Counted from the stretch's first letter, positions 35,550 to 43,450 are shown. The stretch is DNA of 64,000 nt from Agromyces italicus DSM 16388 (GCF_000421545.1 NZ_ATXF01000005.1:248001-312000), one strand, 5' to 3'. Notes: generated by a model not told the origin, from the letters alone. Translations and numbers: made by a program.

Positions 35550-36743
35550 ATGAAGAGAATGGCCTTGAGGGCGCTGTACGCGACCCTCTTCGCCGGGGGG
35601 CTCACGCTCCTCGGAGCCGGCGTCGCCCACGCGTCCGAAACGGGCGGCGGCGACGGTATCGTGTCGGGAACCCAAGCCGGGATCTCGATCGACCTGCCCA
35701 TCACGCTCGGCGGCAACGCGATCTCGCTCATCGGCGGCTCGTCGTCGTCGGACGCCTCGACGGAGGTCGCGACGGGCGACGACTCCGCGCCCGCCGCGGC
35801 CACCTCGGGTGACAACGGCATCGGTTCGGGCACCCAGGCGCTCATCGACGTCGAGGTGCCGATCACGATCGGCGGCAACGCGATCTCGGTCATCGGCGAC
35901 TCGTCGAGCGACGATGCCGCCACGTCGAGCGCACCGGCGGCCGAGCCGGGCGGCGACGCCGGCGAGGCTGCGAACGCCGAGACCGGTGGGGAGGATTCGC
36001 TCCTCGGCGGCACGCAGGGGCTGATCGACCTCGACATCCCGATCACCCTCGGCGGCAACGCCGTCTCGGTCATCGGCGACTCGTCGTCGAGCGGCGCCGA
36101 GACGGTCGTGCAGCCCGGAACCGGGGGCGGTTCCGCAACGACAGGCGGTGATGGCGGGCTGCTCGGGGGAACACAGCTGCTGCCTGAACTGTCGCTGCCG
36201 ATCACGATCGGCGGCAACGCCATCTCGGTCATCGGCGACTCGTCGTCGACCGGCGCCGAGACGGTCGTGCAGCCCGGAACCGGGGGCGGTTCCGCAACGA
36301 CAGGCGGTGATGGCGGGCTGCTCGGGGGAACACAGCTGCTGCCTGAACTGTCGCTGCCGATCACGATCGGCGGCAACGCCATCTCGGTGATCGGCGACAG
36401 CGAGACCGGCGGGTCGACGACGATCGTCGATCCGGTCGACCCCGTCGATCCGGTCGACCCGGTCGACCCGGTGGACCCGGTGGACCCGGTGGACCCGGTG
36501 GACCCGGTGGACCCGGTGGACCCGGTGGACCCGGTGGACCCGGTGGACCCGGTGAACCCCACCGACCCGGGTGACAACGGCAACGGCTCCGCCGTCGCCT
36601 CGGGCGGCGCCACGGCGGTCCTCGCTGAGGACGCGTCGCTCGCCTCGACCGGCGCAGACCTCTCGGGCCTCGGCCTCGCGATGCTCGCGCTGGTGGCCGG
36701 GTTCGTGCTCGTCGGCTTCCGACGGTTCGCGATGCGCCGATAA
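35550..36743 (+). CDS. Chaplin-like repeat protein with LAxTG sortase signal
   Basis: This is a 397-residue cell-surface protein. A signal peptide (to about residue 28, AHA) is followed by five repeats of about 30 residues (starting near 34, 88, 147, 200, 253), each of the form G-x-x-SG-TQ-x7-PIT-x-GGNAIS-x-IG. This matches the Streptomyces chaplin pattern (SGN...PV..CGN...IG), with the two cysteines replaced. Repeats 4 and 5 are identical. A run of about 14 Asp-Pro-Val units (residues 294-337) leads to LASTG (364-368), a hydrophobic helix and a basic end, the signal for a class-E sortase. AGGAGG lies 8 nt before the ATG. Confidence 0.72.
   Translation: MKRMALRALYATLFAGGLTLLGAGVAHASETGGGDGIVSGTQAGISIDLPITLGGNAISLIGGSSSSDASTEVATGDDSAPAAATSGDNGIGSGTQALIDVEVPITIGGNAISVIGDSSSDDAATSSAPAAEPGGDAGEAANAETGGEDSLLGGTQGLIDLDIPITLGGNAVSVIGDSSSSGAETVVQPGTGGGSATTGGDGGLLGGTQLLPELSLPITIGGNAISVIGDSSSTGAETVVQPGTGGGSATTGGDGGLLGGTQLLPELSLPITIGGNAISVIGDSETGGSTTIVDPVDPVDPVDPVDPVDPVDPVDPVDPVDPVDPVDPVDPVDPVNPTDPGDNGNGSAVASGGATAVLAEDASLASTGADLSGLGLAMLALVAGFVLVGFRRFAMRR
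36092..36387 (+). repeat. 159-bp tandem duplication encoding chaplin-like repeats 4 and 5
   Basis: Sequence from 36092 recurs from 36251 with period 159 bp (53 codons) and stays identical for about 137 bp. The lack of any synonymous change points to a recent duplication or active homogenisation. Confidence 0.85.
36429..36555 (+). repeat. 9-bp (Asp-Pro-Val) codon repeat
   Basis: About fourteen units of GTGGACCCG or its near variants encode a (DPV)n stalk between the chaplin-like repeats and the wall anchor. The first units use varied codons and the later ones are identical, so length variation by slippage is expected. Confidence 0.9.
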
Positions 36744-36751
36744 CGGGATCT

Positions 36752-36779
36752 ACCCGGCGCCGCCCTACCGGCGCCGGGT
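36752..36779 (+). terminator. Stem-loop terminator after the chaplin-like gene
   Basis: Perfect 10-bp GC-rich arms (ACCCGGCGCC at 36752-36761, complement at 36770-36779) with an 8-base loop lie 9 bp after the stop codon. No T-run follows, which is usual in this GC-rich group. Confidence 0.7.
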
Positions 36780-36821
36780 CCCGACCGGCTCAGCGGGTCG
36801 AACCGGTCGGCCCCGTATTCC

Positions 36822-36913
36822 GTGCCGCAGACCCGTGCGGCACGGGTAGGCCGCACCTCACTCGGTGCGGTCGGGGCGGGGTGACGGACGAGCGCAGTCG
36901 TCCGCCACCCCGC
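36822..36913. repeat. Three further hairpins between convergent genes
   Basis: After the first terminator come three stems in a row: 36822-36843 (8-bp arms), 36851-36870 (7-bp arms, loop of 6) and 36876-36913 (16-bp arms with one mismatch). They fill the 198-bp convergent gap between the chaplin-like and MocR genes and probably act as a two-way termination block. Confidence 0.65.
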
Positions 36914-36941
36914 ACTCCCCTGCCCACGGGCGGGGCGCCCG

Positions 36942-38399
36942 TCAGACCACGGCCGGCAGCAGGCCGGCGTCGACCGCGGGCATCCCCGCCATCGACTCCC
37001 AGGCGACCCGCAGCGCCTGCACGGCGGCTTCGGTCTCGGCGACCGGCTGGCAGATCGGCAGGCGCAGGAAGCGCTCGAAGGCGCCGTCGATGCCGAACCG
37101 CGGGCCTGCGGCGATGAGCAGCCCCTGCGAGCGTGCGGCGAGCGCGAGCTGCGAGCTCACGGGCGCGCCGATGCCGATCCAGGTCGCGATGCCCCCGTCG
37201 ACATGGGGCACGTGCCACTCGGGGAACGCCTCCGCGATGAGCTCCTCGAGCCGGTCGCGACCTGCCCGCAGTTCGGTGCGACGCAGCGCGAGGATCTCGT
37301 CCATGCGGGGCATCAACCGGGTGACGAGGAGCTGCTCGATGATGGGTGTGCCGAGATCGCCGGGCGCGCGCACGGCCACGAGCTTGCGGATGAGCGTCGG
37401 TTCGGCGCGGATCCAACCGATCCGCACTCCGCCCCACACGGTCTTGCCGACCGAGCCGATGAGCACGGCGGTGCCGCGCGGTCCGTAGGCGGCGAGCGGC
37501 AGCGGCGCGAACGCCCGATCGATGTCGAGTTCGGCCGTCGTCTCGTCGGCGATGACCACGGTGCCCTGGCGCGCGGCCGCGTCGAGCACGCGCTCACGCC
37601 CCGCGTCGTCGAGACTGCGGCCCGTGGGGTTCTGGAAGTCGGGCATGAGGTACGCCGTCGAGGGGTTCGCGCGGGCGAAGGCGCGTTCGAGCGCCTCGAC
37701 CTCGTCGTCGGCCGATGTCAGCGCGTCGATCGCATCGTGCGGGCCGACCGGAACGGGCACGAGGCGGGCTCCGGCGACGCGCAGCGCCTCGTAGGCGTGC
37801 GGGTAGGTCGGCGCCTCGATGACCGCCCGATCGCCGCGACCGACGAGCACGCGCGAGAGCAGGGCGATCGCGTGCTGCGCGCCGATGGTGACCATGATCT
37901 GCTCGGGCGAGGTCGGCAGGCCCCGGAGTGCGTAGCGATCGGCGATCGCCTGCCGCAGCGCGGGGGTGCCGATCGGGTCGAAGCCCGAGTGGCCGATGTG
38001 GGCGGGCAGCTCCTCGGCGGCCTCGCGGGCGACCTCGGCGAGCCAGGGCAGGGCGGGCGGCGCCGCCTTGGAGAGGTCGAGGTGGAGCGACGCGGGCGGG
38101 GCGGGCATCGCGGCGGGCGCGCCGGGCAGGCGGGCGACGCTGCCCGAGCCTCGGACGCTTCTGAGCAGGCCCTGCTCGCGCAGGTGCCGGTAGGCGGCGG
38201 TGACGGTGGTGCGGCTGAGGCCGAGCCGCTCGGCTAGCTCGCGTTCGGCGGGCAGGCGGGTCTCGACGCTCACCCGACCGTCGAGGATGAGCAGACGCAC
38301 CCGTTCGGCGAGCGCGAGGTAGGCGGCCCCGCGGGCAGCGCCGCGCCAGTCGCCGATGAGGTTCTCGAGCGCACGGGCGCTGAGTGTGGCATCCGACAT
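36942..38399 (-). CDS. MocR-family regulator (GntR HTH fused to aminotransferase fold)
   Basis: This 485-residue PLP-dependent regulator has a GntR-type winged helix (LAERVRLLILDGRVSVETRLPAERELAERLGLSRTTV, about residues 28-65). A class-I aminotransferase domain follows, with GAQHAIALLSRVL, APTYPHAYEALR, PDFQNPTGRSL and the PLP-lysine region IGSVGKTVWGGVRIGW (Lys in GSVGK). The divergent neighbour is a YczE-type membrane protein, the same pairing as YczR/YczE described for other Gram-positives, so it most likely regulates that gene. ATTGG/CCAAT repeats in the gap are the candidate site. The ATG at 38399 was preferred to a GTG three codons upstream. Confidence 0.92.
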   Translation of the reverse strand: MSDATLSARALENLIGDWRGAARGAAYLALAERVRLLILDGRVSVETRLPAERELAERLGLSRTTVTAAYRHLREQGLLRSVRGSGSVARLPGAPAAMPAPPASLHLDLSKAAPPALPWLAEVAREAAEELPAHIGHSGFDPIGTPALRQAIADRYALRGLPTSPEQIMVTIGAQHAIALLSRVLVGRGDRAVIEAPTYPHAYEALRVAGARLVPVPVGPHDAIDALTSADDEVEALERAFARANPSTAYLMPDFQNPTGRSLDDAGRERVLDAAARQGTVVIADETTAELDIDRAFAPLPLAAYGPRGTAVLIGSVGKTVWGGVRIGWIRAEPTLIRKLVAVRAPGDLGTPIIEQLLVTRLMPRMDEILALRRTELRAGRDRLEELIAEAFPEWHVPHVDGGIATWIGIGAPVSSQLALAARSQGLLIAAGPRFGIDGAFERFLRLPICQPVAETEAAVQALRVAWESMAGMPAVDAGLLPAVV

Positions 38400-38415
38400 G
38401 CGAGCCACTTTAGTT

Positions 38416-38453
38416 GAATTGGCTACTTGTCAACAGTCCAATCGTGAAATTGG
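38416..38453. promoter_or_regulatory. MocR operator candidate (ATTGG/CCAAT repeats)
   Basis: ATTGG at 38418-38422, its complement CCAAT at 38438-38442 and ATTGG again at 38449-38453 lie in the 62-bp divergent gap. MocR regulators commonly bind such mixed direct and inverted repeats. The AT-rich stretch also holds the promoters. Confidence 0.5.
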
Positions 38454-38461
38454 ATGTCTCT

Positions 38462-39118
38462 ATGCTCCGCCGCATTCCCCAACTGCTCATCGGGCTCGTG
38501 CTCTACGGCATCGCCGACGCGATGCTCATCCGCGCCGCCCTCGGCGTCGACCCGTGGACGGTCTTCGCCCAGGGCCTCTCGCAGCTGACCGGCATCGGCA
38601 TCGGCTGGCTCACGAACCTCATCGGACTCGCGGTCCTCCTGCTCTGGATCCCCCTGCGGCAGAAGCCGGGCCTCGGCACGGTGCTCAACATCCTGCTCAT
38701 CGGCCCGAGCATCGAACTCGGCCTCTGGTTCATCCAGACGCCGCCCGAGCTGTGGCAGCAGATCCTGCTGTTCACGGGCGGCCTGCTGCTGCTCGCCGTC
38801 GCGAGCGGCCTCTACATCGGCAGCCGCTTCGGCCCCGGCCCGCGCGACGGCCTCATGACCGGCATCCACGCGCGCACCGGCTGGCCGATCTGGGTCGGCC
38901 GCACCATCGTCGAGCTCAGCGTCCTCGCGATCGGCTGGGTACTGGGCGGCGACGTCGGCCTCGGCACCGTCGCGTTCGCACTGCTCGTCGGTCCGCTCTG
39001 CGGCCTCACCCTGCCGTTCTTCGCCGTGCCCGAGAAGGCCGAGCGGATGCCGCGTGCCGACGCCGTCGGCACGGGCACCGCCGCGACCCCAGCGGTCGAG
39101 ACGGCTCCGGCCGGCTGA
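38462..39118 (+). CDS. YczE/YitT-type membrane protein
   Basis: This is a 218-residue integral membrane protein with five or six hydrophobic segments. It has the YczE-type features LIGLVLYGIADAMLIRAALGVDPWTVFAQGLS near the N-terminus and GPGPRDGLMTGIHARTGWPIW near residue 125. The function is unknown. Association with a MocR regulator suggests transport of, or response to, a vitamin-B6-linked or amino compound (inference). The ATG at 38462 starts just before the first hydrophobic helix. GTG at 38444 is an alternative. The last 30 residues are Ala/Thr-rich. Confidence 0.8.
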   Translation: MLRRIPQLLIGLVLYGIADAMLIRAALGVDPWTVFAQGLSQLTGIGIGWLTNLIGLAVLLLWIPLRQKPGLGTVLNILLIGPSIELGLWFIQTPPELWQQILLFTGGLLLLAVASGLYIGSRFGPGPRDGLMTGIHARTGWPIWVGRTIVELSVLAIGWVLGGDVGLGTVAFALLVGPLCGLTLPFFAVPEKAERMPRADAVGTGTAATPAVETAPAG

Positions 39119-39195
39119 ACGCCTGCGGCCGACCAGACCGCTGCGGCCTCCGAGGCCGGGACACCTCGGACGCCGCAGCACCCCCTCCCCCGGCC

Positions 39196-39282
39196 GTGCA
39201 GAACTCAGGACGACCGACCAGCCCGCCGGCGTGTCGTCACCCGACACGCCGCCCGAAGCCGGGCCGATCCTGAGTTCTGCAC
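39196..39282. repeat. Inverted repeat, family B (GTGCAGAACTCAGGA)
   Basis: Perfect 15-bp arms at 39196-39210 and 39268-39282 enclose a 57-base loop containing a second small palindrome (GTGTCG...CGACAC). The arm is the same as at 3724-3810. It lies between the convergent YczE and MerR genes. Confidence 0.85.
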
Positions 39283-39292
39283 ACGGGCCCGA

Positions 39293-40051
39293 CTAGAGCT
39301 CGCGGTCGGCGTACGCCCGCAGCGCGTCGCGCACGAACTCGGCACCCTCGGTGCCGCCGTAGTTCACGCCGAAGCGCGGGTCGGCGACGTACATCTCGCC
39401 GAGGCCGATGACATACGCCTTGACGTCGCCGCCGGGCTTCGCCGCGGGCGTGCCGGGAATGCCGGTCAGCCACTCGACGTGACGCTTCGCGAGCGCCTGC
39501 CCCTCGGGGCCGCCGGGCTCCACGCCCGACTCCGCCGCCGCGATCCAGTCGCGACCGAGCGCCTCGGCGCGGGCCTTCCACTCGTGCTGCCCGGCCTCGC
39601 CGAGGCCGCGCCACCAGCGGTCACCCGCTGCGTATGCGTCCTTGCCCCAGCGCTCCTCGACCTCGTCCTGGTACTTCGTGTGGTCGAATCCGTCGAACAT
39701 CTCTTCTGCCATGAGTCGTTCACCTCCTTCCAGTTTCTCGATGGTCGTCTCGACCGACGCGATCTGCCGCGCCAGCCGCTGCTGCTCCTGGCGGAGCCAG
39801 CCGAGATGGGCCGCCAGGGCGTGCGCTTCGCCGGCGTCACCCTCGAGCACCTCGCCGATGGCGGGCAGCCCGAGGCCGAGCTCGCGCAGCAGCAGGATGC
39901 GCTGCAGTCGCACGAGCGCGCGCTCGTCGTAGTGGCGGTACCCGTTCGCCGCGATGCGGCTCGGCGCGAGCAAGCCGAGCTCGCCGTAGTGACGCAGGGT
40001 CCGGCTCGTCGTTCCCGCGAGCTTCGCGATCTCCTGGATCGACCAGTCCAC
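39293..40051 (-). CDS. MerR-family regulator with TipAS drug-binding domain
   Basis: This 252-residue regulator has an N-terminal MerR helix-turn-helix (SIQEIAKLAGTTSRTLRHYGELGLL, about residues 4-28), a long dimerisation helix (about 75-110), and a C-terminal TipAS domain (about 115-250). That domain contains the WWRGLGEAGQHEWKARA and GGTEGAEFVRDALRAYAD stretches. TipA-type proteins bind thiopeptides and other drugs and switch on their own promoter. The GTG start at 40051 has AGGAGG upstream. A TTGACG-CTA-CGTCAA operator lies just before it, so autoregulation is likely. Confidence 0.93.
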   Translation of the reverse strand: MDWSIQEIAKLAGTTSRTLRHYGELGLLAPSRIAANGYRHYDERALVRLQRILLLRELGLGLPAIGEVLEGDAGEAHALAAHLGWLRQEQQRLARQIASVETTIEKLEGGERLMAEEMFDGFDHTKYQDEVEERWGKDAYAAGDRWWRGLGEAGQHEWKARAEALGRDWIAAAESGVEPGGPEGQALAKRHVEWLTGIPGTPAAKPGGDVKAYVIGLGEMYVADPRFGVNYGGTEGAEFVRDALRAYADREL

Positions 40052-40087
40052 GTGCGGCCTCCTCTCTCGTGCTCACCACGTTAGAAC

Positions 40088-40109
40088 TTGACGCTACGTC
40101 AATGTCAAG
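40088..40109. promoter_or_regulatory. MerR/TipA-type operator
   Basis: TTGACG-CTA-CGTCAA (40088-40102) is a perfect palindrome, followed by a third half-site (GTCAAG, to 40109). It lies 36 bp upstream of the MerR gene, as expected for a MerR operator placed between promoter elements. Confidence 0.75.
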
Positions 40110-40148
40110 CACGCAGCATCCGGATGCGACTTGCAACTCCGGCAAACG

Positions 40149-40187
40149 CGATATATCGTGAGAATCGTCGAGAACGCGATATATCGC
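40149..40187. promoter_or_regulatory. Twin PadR boxes before DUF4097/padR operon
   Basis: CGATATATCG occurs at 40149-40158 and, within GCGATATATCGC, at 40176-40187 (start to start 28 bp). These AT-rich palindromes stand out in the GC-rich gap and lie about 65-105 bp before the operon that ends with a PadR-type repressor, the presumed binder. Confidence 0.7.
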
Positions 40188-40252
40188 GACAAGGACTTGA
40201 GATGGGGCCGGATGCCACGGGCATCCCCTCGAACACGAAGGAGCACCACGAC

Positions 40253-41155
40253 ATGACGATCGAGAAGTGGGTCATCACCCCCGGCCAGTCCCGGGTCATC
40301 GACCTCGAACTCGTGCGCAAGCTCAAGGTCGGCCTCATCGGCGGCAAGGTCGACCTCATCGCGCACGACGAACCCGGCGCCCGCGTCGAGATCACCGGTG
40401 TCACCGGCAAAGACCTGCTCGTCAAGATCGACGGCGACGCGCTCGAGATCGACCACCCGCAGCTCCGCTGGGACAACTTCATCGAGGCGTTCAAGGGCTG
40501 GGCCGGCAACGCGAAGGCGCAGGTCTCGATCCTCGCGCCGCGCGACGTCGCGCTGAAGCTCGGCGTCGTTTCGGGCGACGCCCTCGTCTCGGGCTTCACG
40601 ACCGACGCCAAGCTCAGCACCGTCTCGGGCGAACTCGTGCTCGACAATCACGAGGGCGACGTCGAGCTCTCGAGCGTCTCTGGCGAGCTGTCGGCCGGCA
40701 ACCACACGGGCCGCATCACCGGCCACACGATCTCGGGCGACATCGTCGCGACGGGCGACGTGCGCTCGTTCAACGTCGACACCGTCTCGGGCAACATGAT
40801 GCTCGACGCGTTCGGCACCCCCGACCGCATCGACACCAACACGGTCGCCGGCGACCTCACCGTGCGCTTCGACGGAGGCAGCGGCGCCCGGTACCGCGTC
40901 AACACCGTCGGCGGCACCGTGCTCATCGACGACACCACCATCAAGGGCGTGCTCGGCAAGGGTTTCGAGCGCGTCACGGGCGAGCTCGCCGGCCGCTGGC
41001 TCGACTTCGGCGCGAACAGCGTCTCGGGTTCGATCTCGGTCATCCGCCGCGAGCCGGTCGCACAGACCGACGACGGTGCCGCCGACGGCACCGGATCGCC
41101 GAACGAGAGCGACGACGAGGCATCCCCCCGGCAGGCTCAAGGCGGCGCCGCATGA
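40253..41155 (+). CDS. DUF4097-type beta-strand repeat protein
   Basis: This is a 300-residue protein made largely of short beta repeats with a recurring SG or V-SG turn (SVSGELSAGNHTGRITGHTISGDIVATG, residues about 143-170). It resembles the DUF4097 putative adhesin family and probably forms a beta-helix. No signal peptide or membrane segment is present, so a cytoplasmic scaffold is more likely than an adhesin. The last 30 residues are disordered. The ATG at 40253 has AAGGAG upstream. Its stop overlaps the padR start (ATGA), and CGATATATCG boxes control the pair. The function is unknown. Confidence 0.85.
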   Translation: MTIEKWVITPGQSRVIDLELVRKLKVGLIGGKVDLIAHDEPGARVEITGVTGKDLLVKIDGDALEIDHPQLRWDNFIEAFKGWAGNAKAQVSILAPRDVALKLGVVSGDALVSGFTTDAKLSTVSGELVLDNHEGDVELSSVSGELSAGNHTGRITGHTISGDIVATGDVRSFNVDTVSGNMMLDAFGTPDRIDTNTVAGDLTVRFDGGSGARYRVNTVGGTVLIDDTTIKGVLGKGFERVTGELAGRWLDFGANSVSGSISVIRREPVAQTDDGAADGTGSPNESDDEASPRQAQGGAA

Positions 41156-41832
41156 CCCCGCCCGTCTTCGCCCACGGCAGCCTGCGCCTCTACCTGCTCG
41201 CCCTGCTCGAAGAGCGGCCGCGGCACGGTTACGAGCTGATCCAGGCGCTCTCCGAGCGCTTCGGCGGCACGTACTCGCCGAGCGCCGGCACGATCTACCC
41301 CCGGCTCTCGAAGCTCGAGGAGGAGGGGCTCGTCACCAAGTCGAGCGACGGCCGCAAGACCGTGTACGAGATCACCGACGCCGGCCGCACCGAGCTCGAT
41401 GCCCGCAGGCACGAGCTCGACGCCATCGAAGACGAGGTGACCGACTCGGTGAGACGCCTCGCCGAAGGCGTGCGCGCCGAGGTGAACGACGCCATGCGGT
41501 CGCTCCGCGCCGAGCTCGCGAGCGCCGCCCGCGAGGCCAAGCGCGCCGCGAACTCCGCGACGGCGTCCGCCGCCGCATCCGACGCCCGAGCCGGCTCGAC
41601 GACCACCGTCGGCGACGCCGGCGACTCGCGCACCGGTGTCGACGCCCGGGTCGAATCGACGCGCGCGGTGCACGAGGCCGATCTCGTGCTCAACGAGTTC
41701 CGCCAACTCGTGCGCACCGAACTGCGCACGCAGGCCAACCACGGCCTCGTGCCACCCGAGACGGTCACCCTGCTGAAGGCCCGCCTCGCCCAGGTGCACG
41801 CCGACGTGATCGCCACACTGACCCGCACCTGA
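41152..41832 (+). CDS. PadR-family transcriptional regulator
   Basis: This 226-residue regulator has an N-terminal PadR winged helix (RLYLLALLEERPRHGYELIQALSERFGGTYSPSAGTIYPRL, about residues 11-51, with the HGYEL and GTIYPRL hallmarks). A long Ala/Arg/Glu-rich helical C-terminus (about 85-220) is likely for dimerisation. It is translationally coupled to the DUF4097 gene by an ATGA overlap. In many actinobacteria these two families pair, with the PadR protein repressing its own operon. The twin CGATATATCG palindromes upstream are the probable site. Confidence 0.93.
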   Translation: MTPPVFAHGSLRLYLLALLEERPRHGYELIQALSERFGGTYSPSAGTIYPRLSKLEEEGLVTKSSDGRKTVYEITDAGRTELDARRHELDAIEDEVTDSVRRLAEGVRAEVNDAMRSLRAELASAAREAKRAANSATASAAASDARAGSTTTVGDAGDSRTGVDARVESTRAVHEADLVLNEFRQLVRTELRTQANHGLVPPETVTLLKARLAQVHADVIATLTRT

Positions 41833-41891
41833 CCCGCAGCTCACCCGCCCCTCACGCGCAGCTGACCCGCAGCTCACCCGCAGCGGCGTTC

Positions 41892-41960
41892 GGGAGGAGA
41901 TCGCACGATCGGGAGGAGCCAATCCCGCACGGGGTCCTCCCGATCGTGCGATCTCCTCCC
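41892..41960. repeat. Perfect 26-bp inverted repeat
   Basis: Arms at 41892-41917 and 41935-41960 (starting GGGAGGAGATCGCACG) are perfectly complementary over 26 bp around a 17-base loop. It is the longest perfect palindrome in the window and lies after padR. The first arm itself contains the palindrome CGATCG. Confidence 0.85.
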
Positions 41961-42038
41961 GTCGTGGGTGCGCGGTGAGCACCTTCCCGCGTTGGTGGCG
42001 TAGATGCCGCGGTCGGTGGGCGGTGATTCGATGCAGGC

Positions 42039-42561
42039 ATGGACGAGGTCGCGCTGCACCCGTGGTCAGAGGGCGACCTCGACCTCCTGCGCCGGGCGAA
42101 CACGCCCGAGCTCATGGATCGGGTCGGCGGCGCCGAGACTGACGAGCAGGTGCGGGCCAGGCACGAACGCTACCTTCGTCCCGCCCGCGAGGGACGCGGG
42201 CAGCAGTTCCGCATCACGATCGCGGGGCACCCCGAGGGCGTCGGCATCGTCGGCTACTGGCAGCACGAGTGGCGGGGTGCGCCCGCCCTCGAGAGCGGGT
42301 GGTCCGTCGAGTCCGAGTATCGGGGCCGGGGCCCCGACCGCCGTGCGGCTGATGCTCGAGGCGGCCCGCGCCGGCGAGACGCTGCCGGTGCACGCGTACC
42401 CGAGCACCGACAACCCCGCGTCGAACGCCGTGTGCCGCACGGCGGGCGTCACGCTGCTCGGCGAAGAGGACTTCGAGGTCGGCGGGGTGCTCCGCACATA
42501 CGACTGGGTCGTCGAGCTCGCACACGCCCCGGTGCCGCCGCTCGGCGACCGCGGGGCGTAA
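42039..42561 (+). pseudogene. GNAT-family acetyltransferase broken by a frameshift
   Basis: The first part, from ATG 42039 (6 nt behind TTCGAT), encodes a GNAT N-terminus: ALHPWSEGDLDLLRRANTPELM, then WSVESEYRGRG, the start of the CoA-binding motif. At about 42320-42335, in a GGGGCCGGGGCCCC run, the frame is lost. The next frame continues TAVRLMLEAARAGETLPVHAYPSTDNPASNAVCRTAGV to the stop at 42561. Joined, they make one normal protein of about 173 residues. It is either a real one- or two-base mutation or a sequencing error in the G/C run. Confidence 0.75.
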
Positions 42562-42570
42562 CCTCGAGTC

Positions 42571-43002
42571 ATGCCCTCCCCCGCCCCGACGCTGCTCGCC
42601 GTCGCGGTCGGCGGCATGGCGGGCACGGGCCTCAGGCTCGCGTTCGATCTCGCGTTCCCCCACGGCGATGCCGAGTTCCCGATCGAGACCCTCCTCGTGA
42701 ACCTCGTCGGCACGTTCGCGCTCGGCTGGCTGGCGGGCGGGCTCTGGACGAGGCCGACGACGCCGACCTGGCTCAAGGCAGGGCTCGGCCCTGGTCTCAT
42801 CGGCTCGTTCACCACGCTCTCGGCGGTGATGGCCTCGCTCCTCGTACTCACCCGCGAGGGCGAGGCCTGGCTCGGCGCCCTCTACCTGCTCGTCTCGGTG
42901 GCGGGCGGGCTGCTGCTCGCGGCCCTCGGCCTGAAGCTGGGCTCGCGTCTCGCGCACCGCCCGATGCCGCACGAGGTCGGCGATGCGGGGTCCACCCTGT
43001 GA
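42571..43002 (+). CDS. crcB: Fluoride channel CrcB/Fluc (first subunit)
   Basis: This is a 143-residue four-helix membrane channel that exports fluoride. Features are VGGMAGTGLRLAFD in the first helix, the pore motif LLVNLVGTFALGWLAGG (with the channel Asn), then LIGSFTTLSAVMASLL with the Phe/Thr/Ser track. The ATG at 42571 lies 6 nt behind TAACCT (42559-42564), so it is leaderless and leaves no room for a fluoride riboswitch. It overlaps a second crcB by four bases. Actinobacteria often use such paired genes to build a heterodimer. Confidence 0.93.
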   Translation: MPSPAPTLLAVAVGGMAGTGLRLAFDLAFPHGDAEFPIETLLVNLVGTFALGWLAGGLWTRPTTPTWLKAGLGPGLIGSFTTLSAVMASLLVLTREGEAWLGALYLLVSVAGGLLLAALGLKLGSRLAHRPMPHEVGDAGSTL

Positions 43003-43379
43003 GCGGCGCGCTCAGTCCGCCGGTCATCGCGGCCGTGCTCGGCGCGGGCGCCGCCGGGGCGGTGCTGCGCTACCTGCTGTCGCGGGCGTTCCCGGTACGG
43101 CCCGGGCACCTGCCGGGCGGCATCCTCATCGTGAACGTCATCGGCTCGGGCGTCGCCGGAGCGCTCATCGGCCTCGCCGAACGCGCGGCGCTCGACGGCG
43201 ACCTGCGACTCGTGCTCGTCACCGGGTTCTGCGGCGGCCTCACGACGTTCAGCACCTGGAGTGTCGAGACGGTCGAACTCGCCACGGGCGGCCGGTGGCG
43301 CGCGGCGGTGCTCAACGTCGCCGTGACGCTCGTGCTCGGCCTCGGCGCCGCGGCGGCCGCATACCTCGCGTTCCGCTGA
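42999..43379 (+). CDS. crcB: Fluoride channel CrcB/Fluc (second subunit)
   Basis: This is a 126-residue partner of the preceding channel subunit, started at a GTG that overlaps the previous stop (GTGA). It has the four helices and key stretches GAGAAGAVLRYLLSRAFP, the pore-lining ILIVNVIGSGVAGALIGLAE and the TGFCGGLTTFSTWSVETVEL segment with the polar Thr/Ser/Phe track. The two subunits are expected to insert in opposite orientations as a dual-topology heterodimer. No regulation is visible. Confidence 0.93.
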   Translation: MSGALSPPVIAAVLGAGAAGAVLRYLLSRAFPVRPGHLPGGILIVNVIGSGVAGALIGLAERAALDGDLRLVLVTGFCGGLTTFSTWSVETVELATGGRWRAAVLNVAVTLVLGLGAAAAAYLAFR

Positions 43380-43450
43380 GCGTCGCGGGCGGCGGCGAGC
43401 GGCGGCGAGCGGATGCCCCGGCGCCCCGTGGCATCCACCCGCGTCGCGCG

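Noticed and set aside
36429..36555. A collagen-like domain from the Asp-Pro-Val run.
   Set aside because: Collagen needs Gly at every third residue. This run lacks Gly and is better read as a stalk before the sortase signal.
42562..42570. A fluoride riboswitch before the crcB pair.
   Set aside because: Only 9 bp separate the genes, and the crcB start fits a leaderless promoter, leaving no room for the aptamer.
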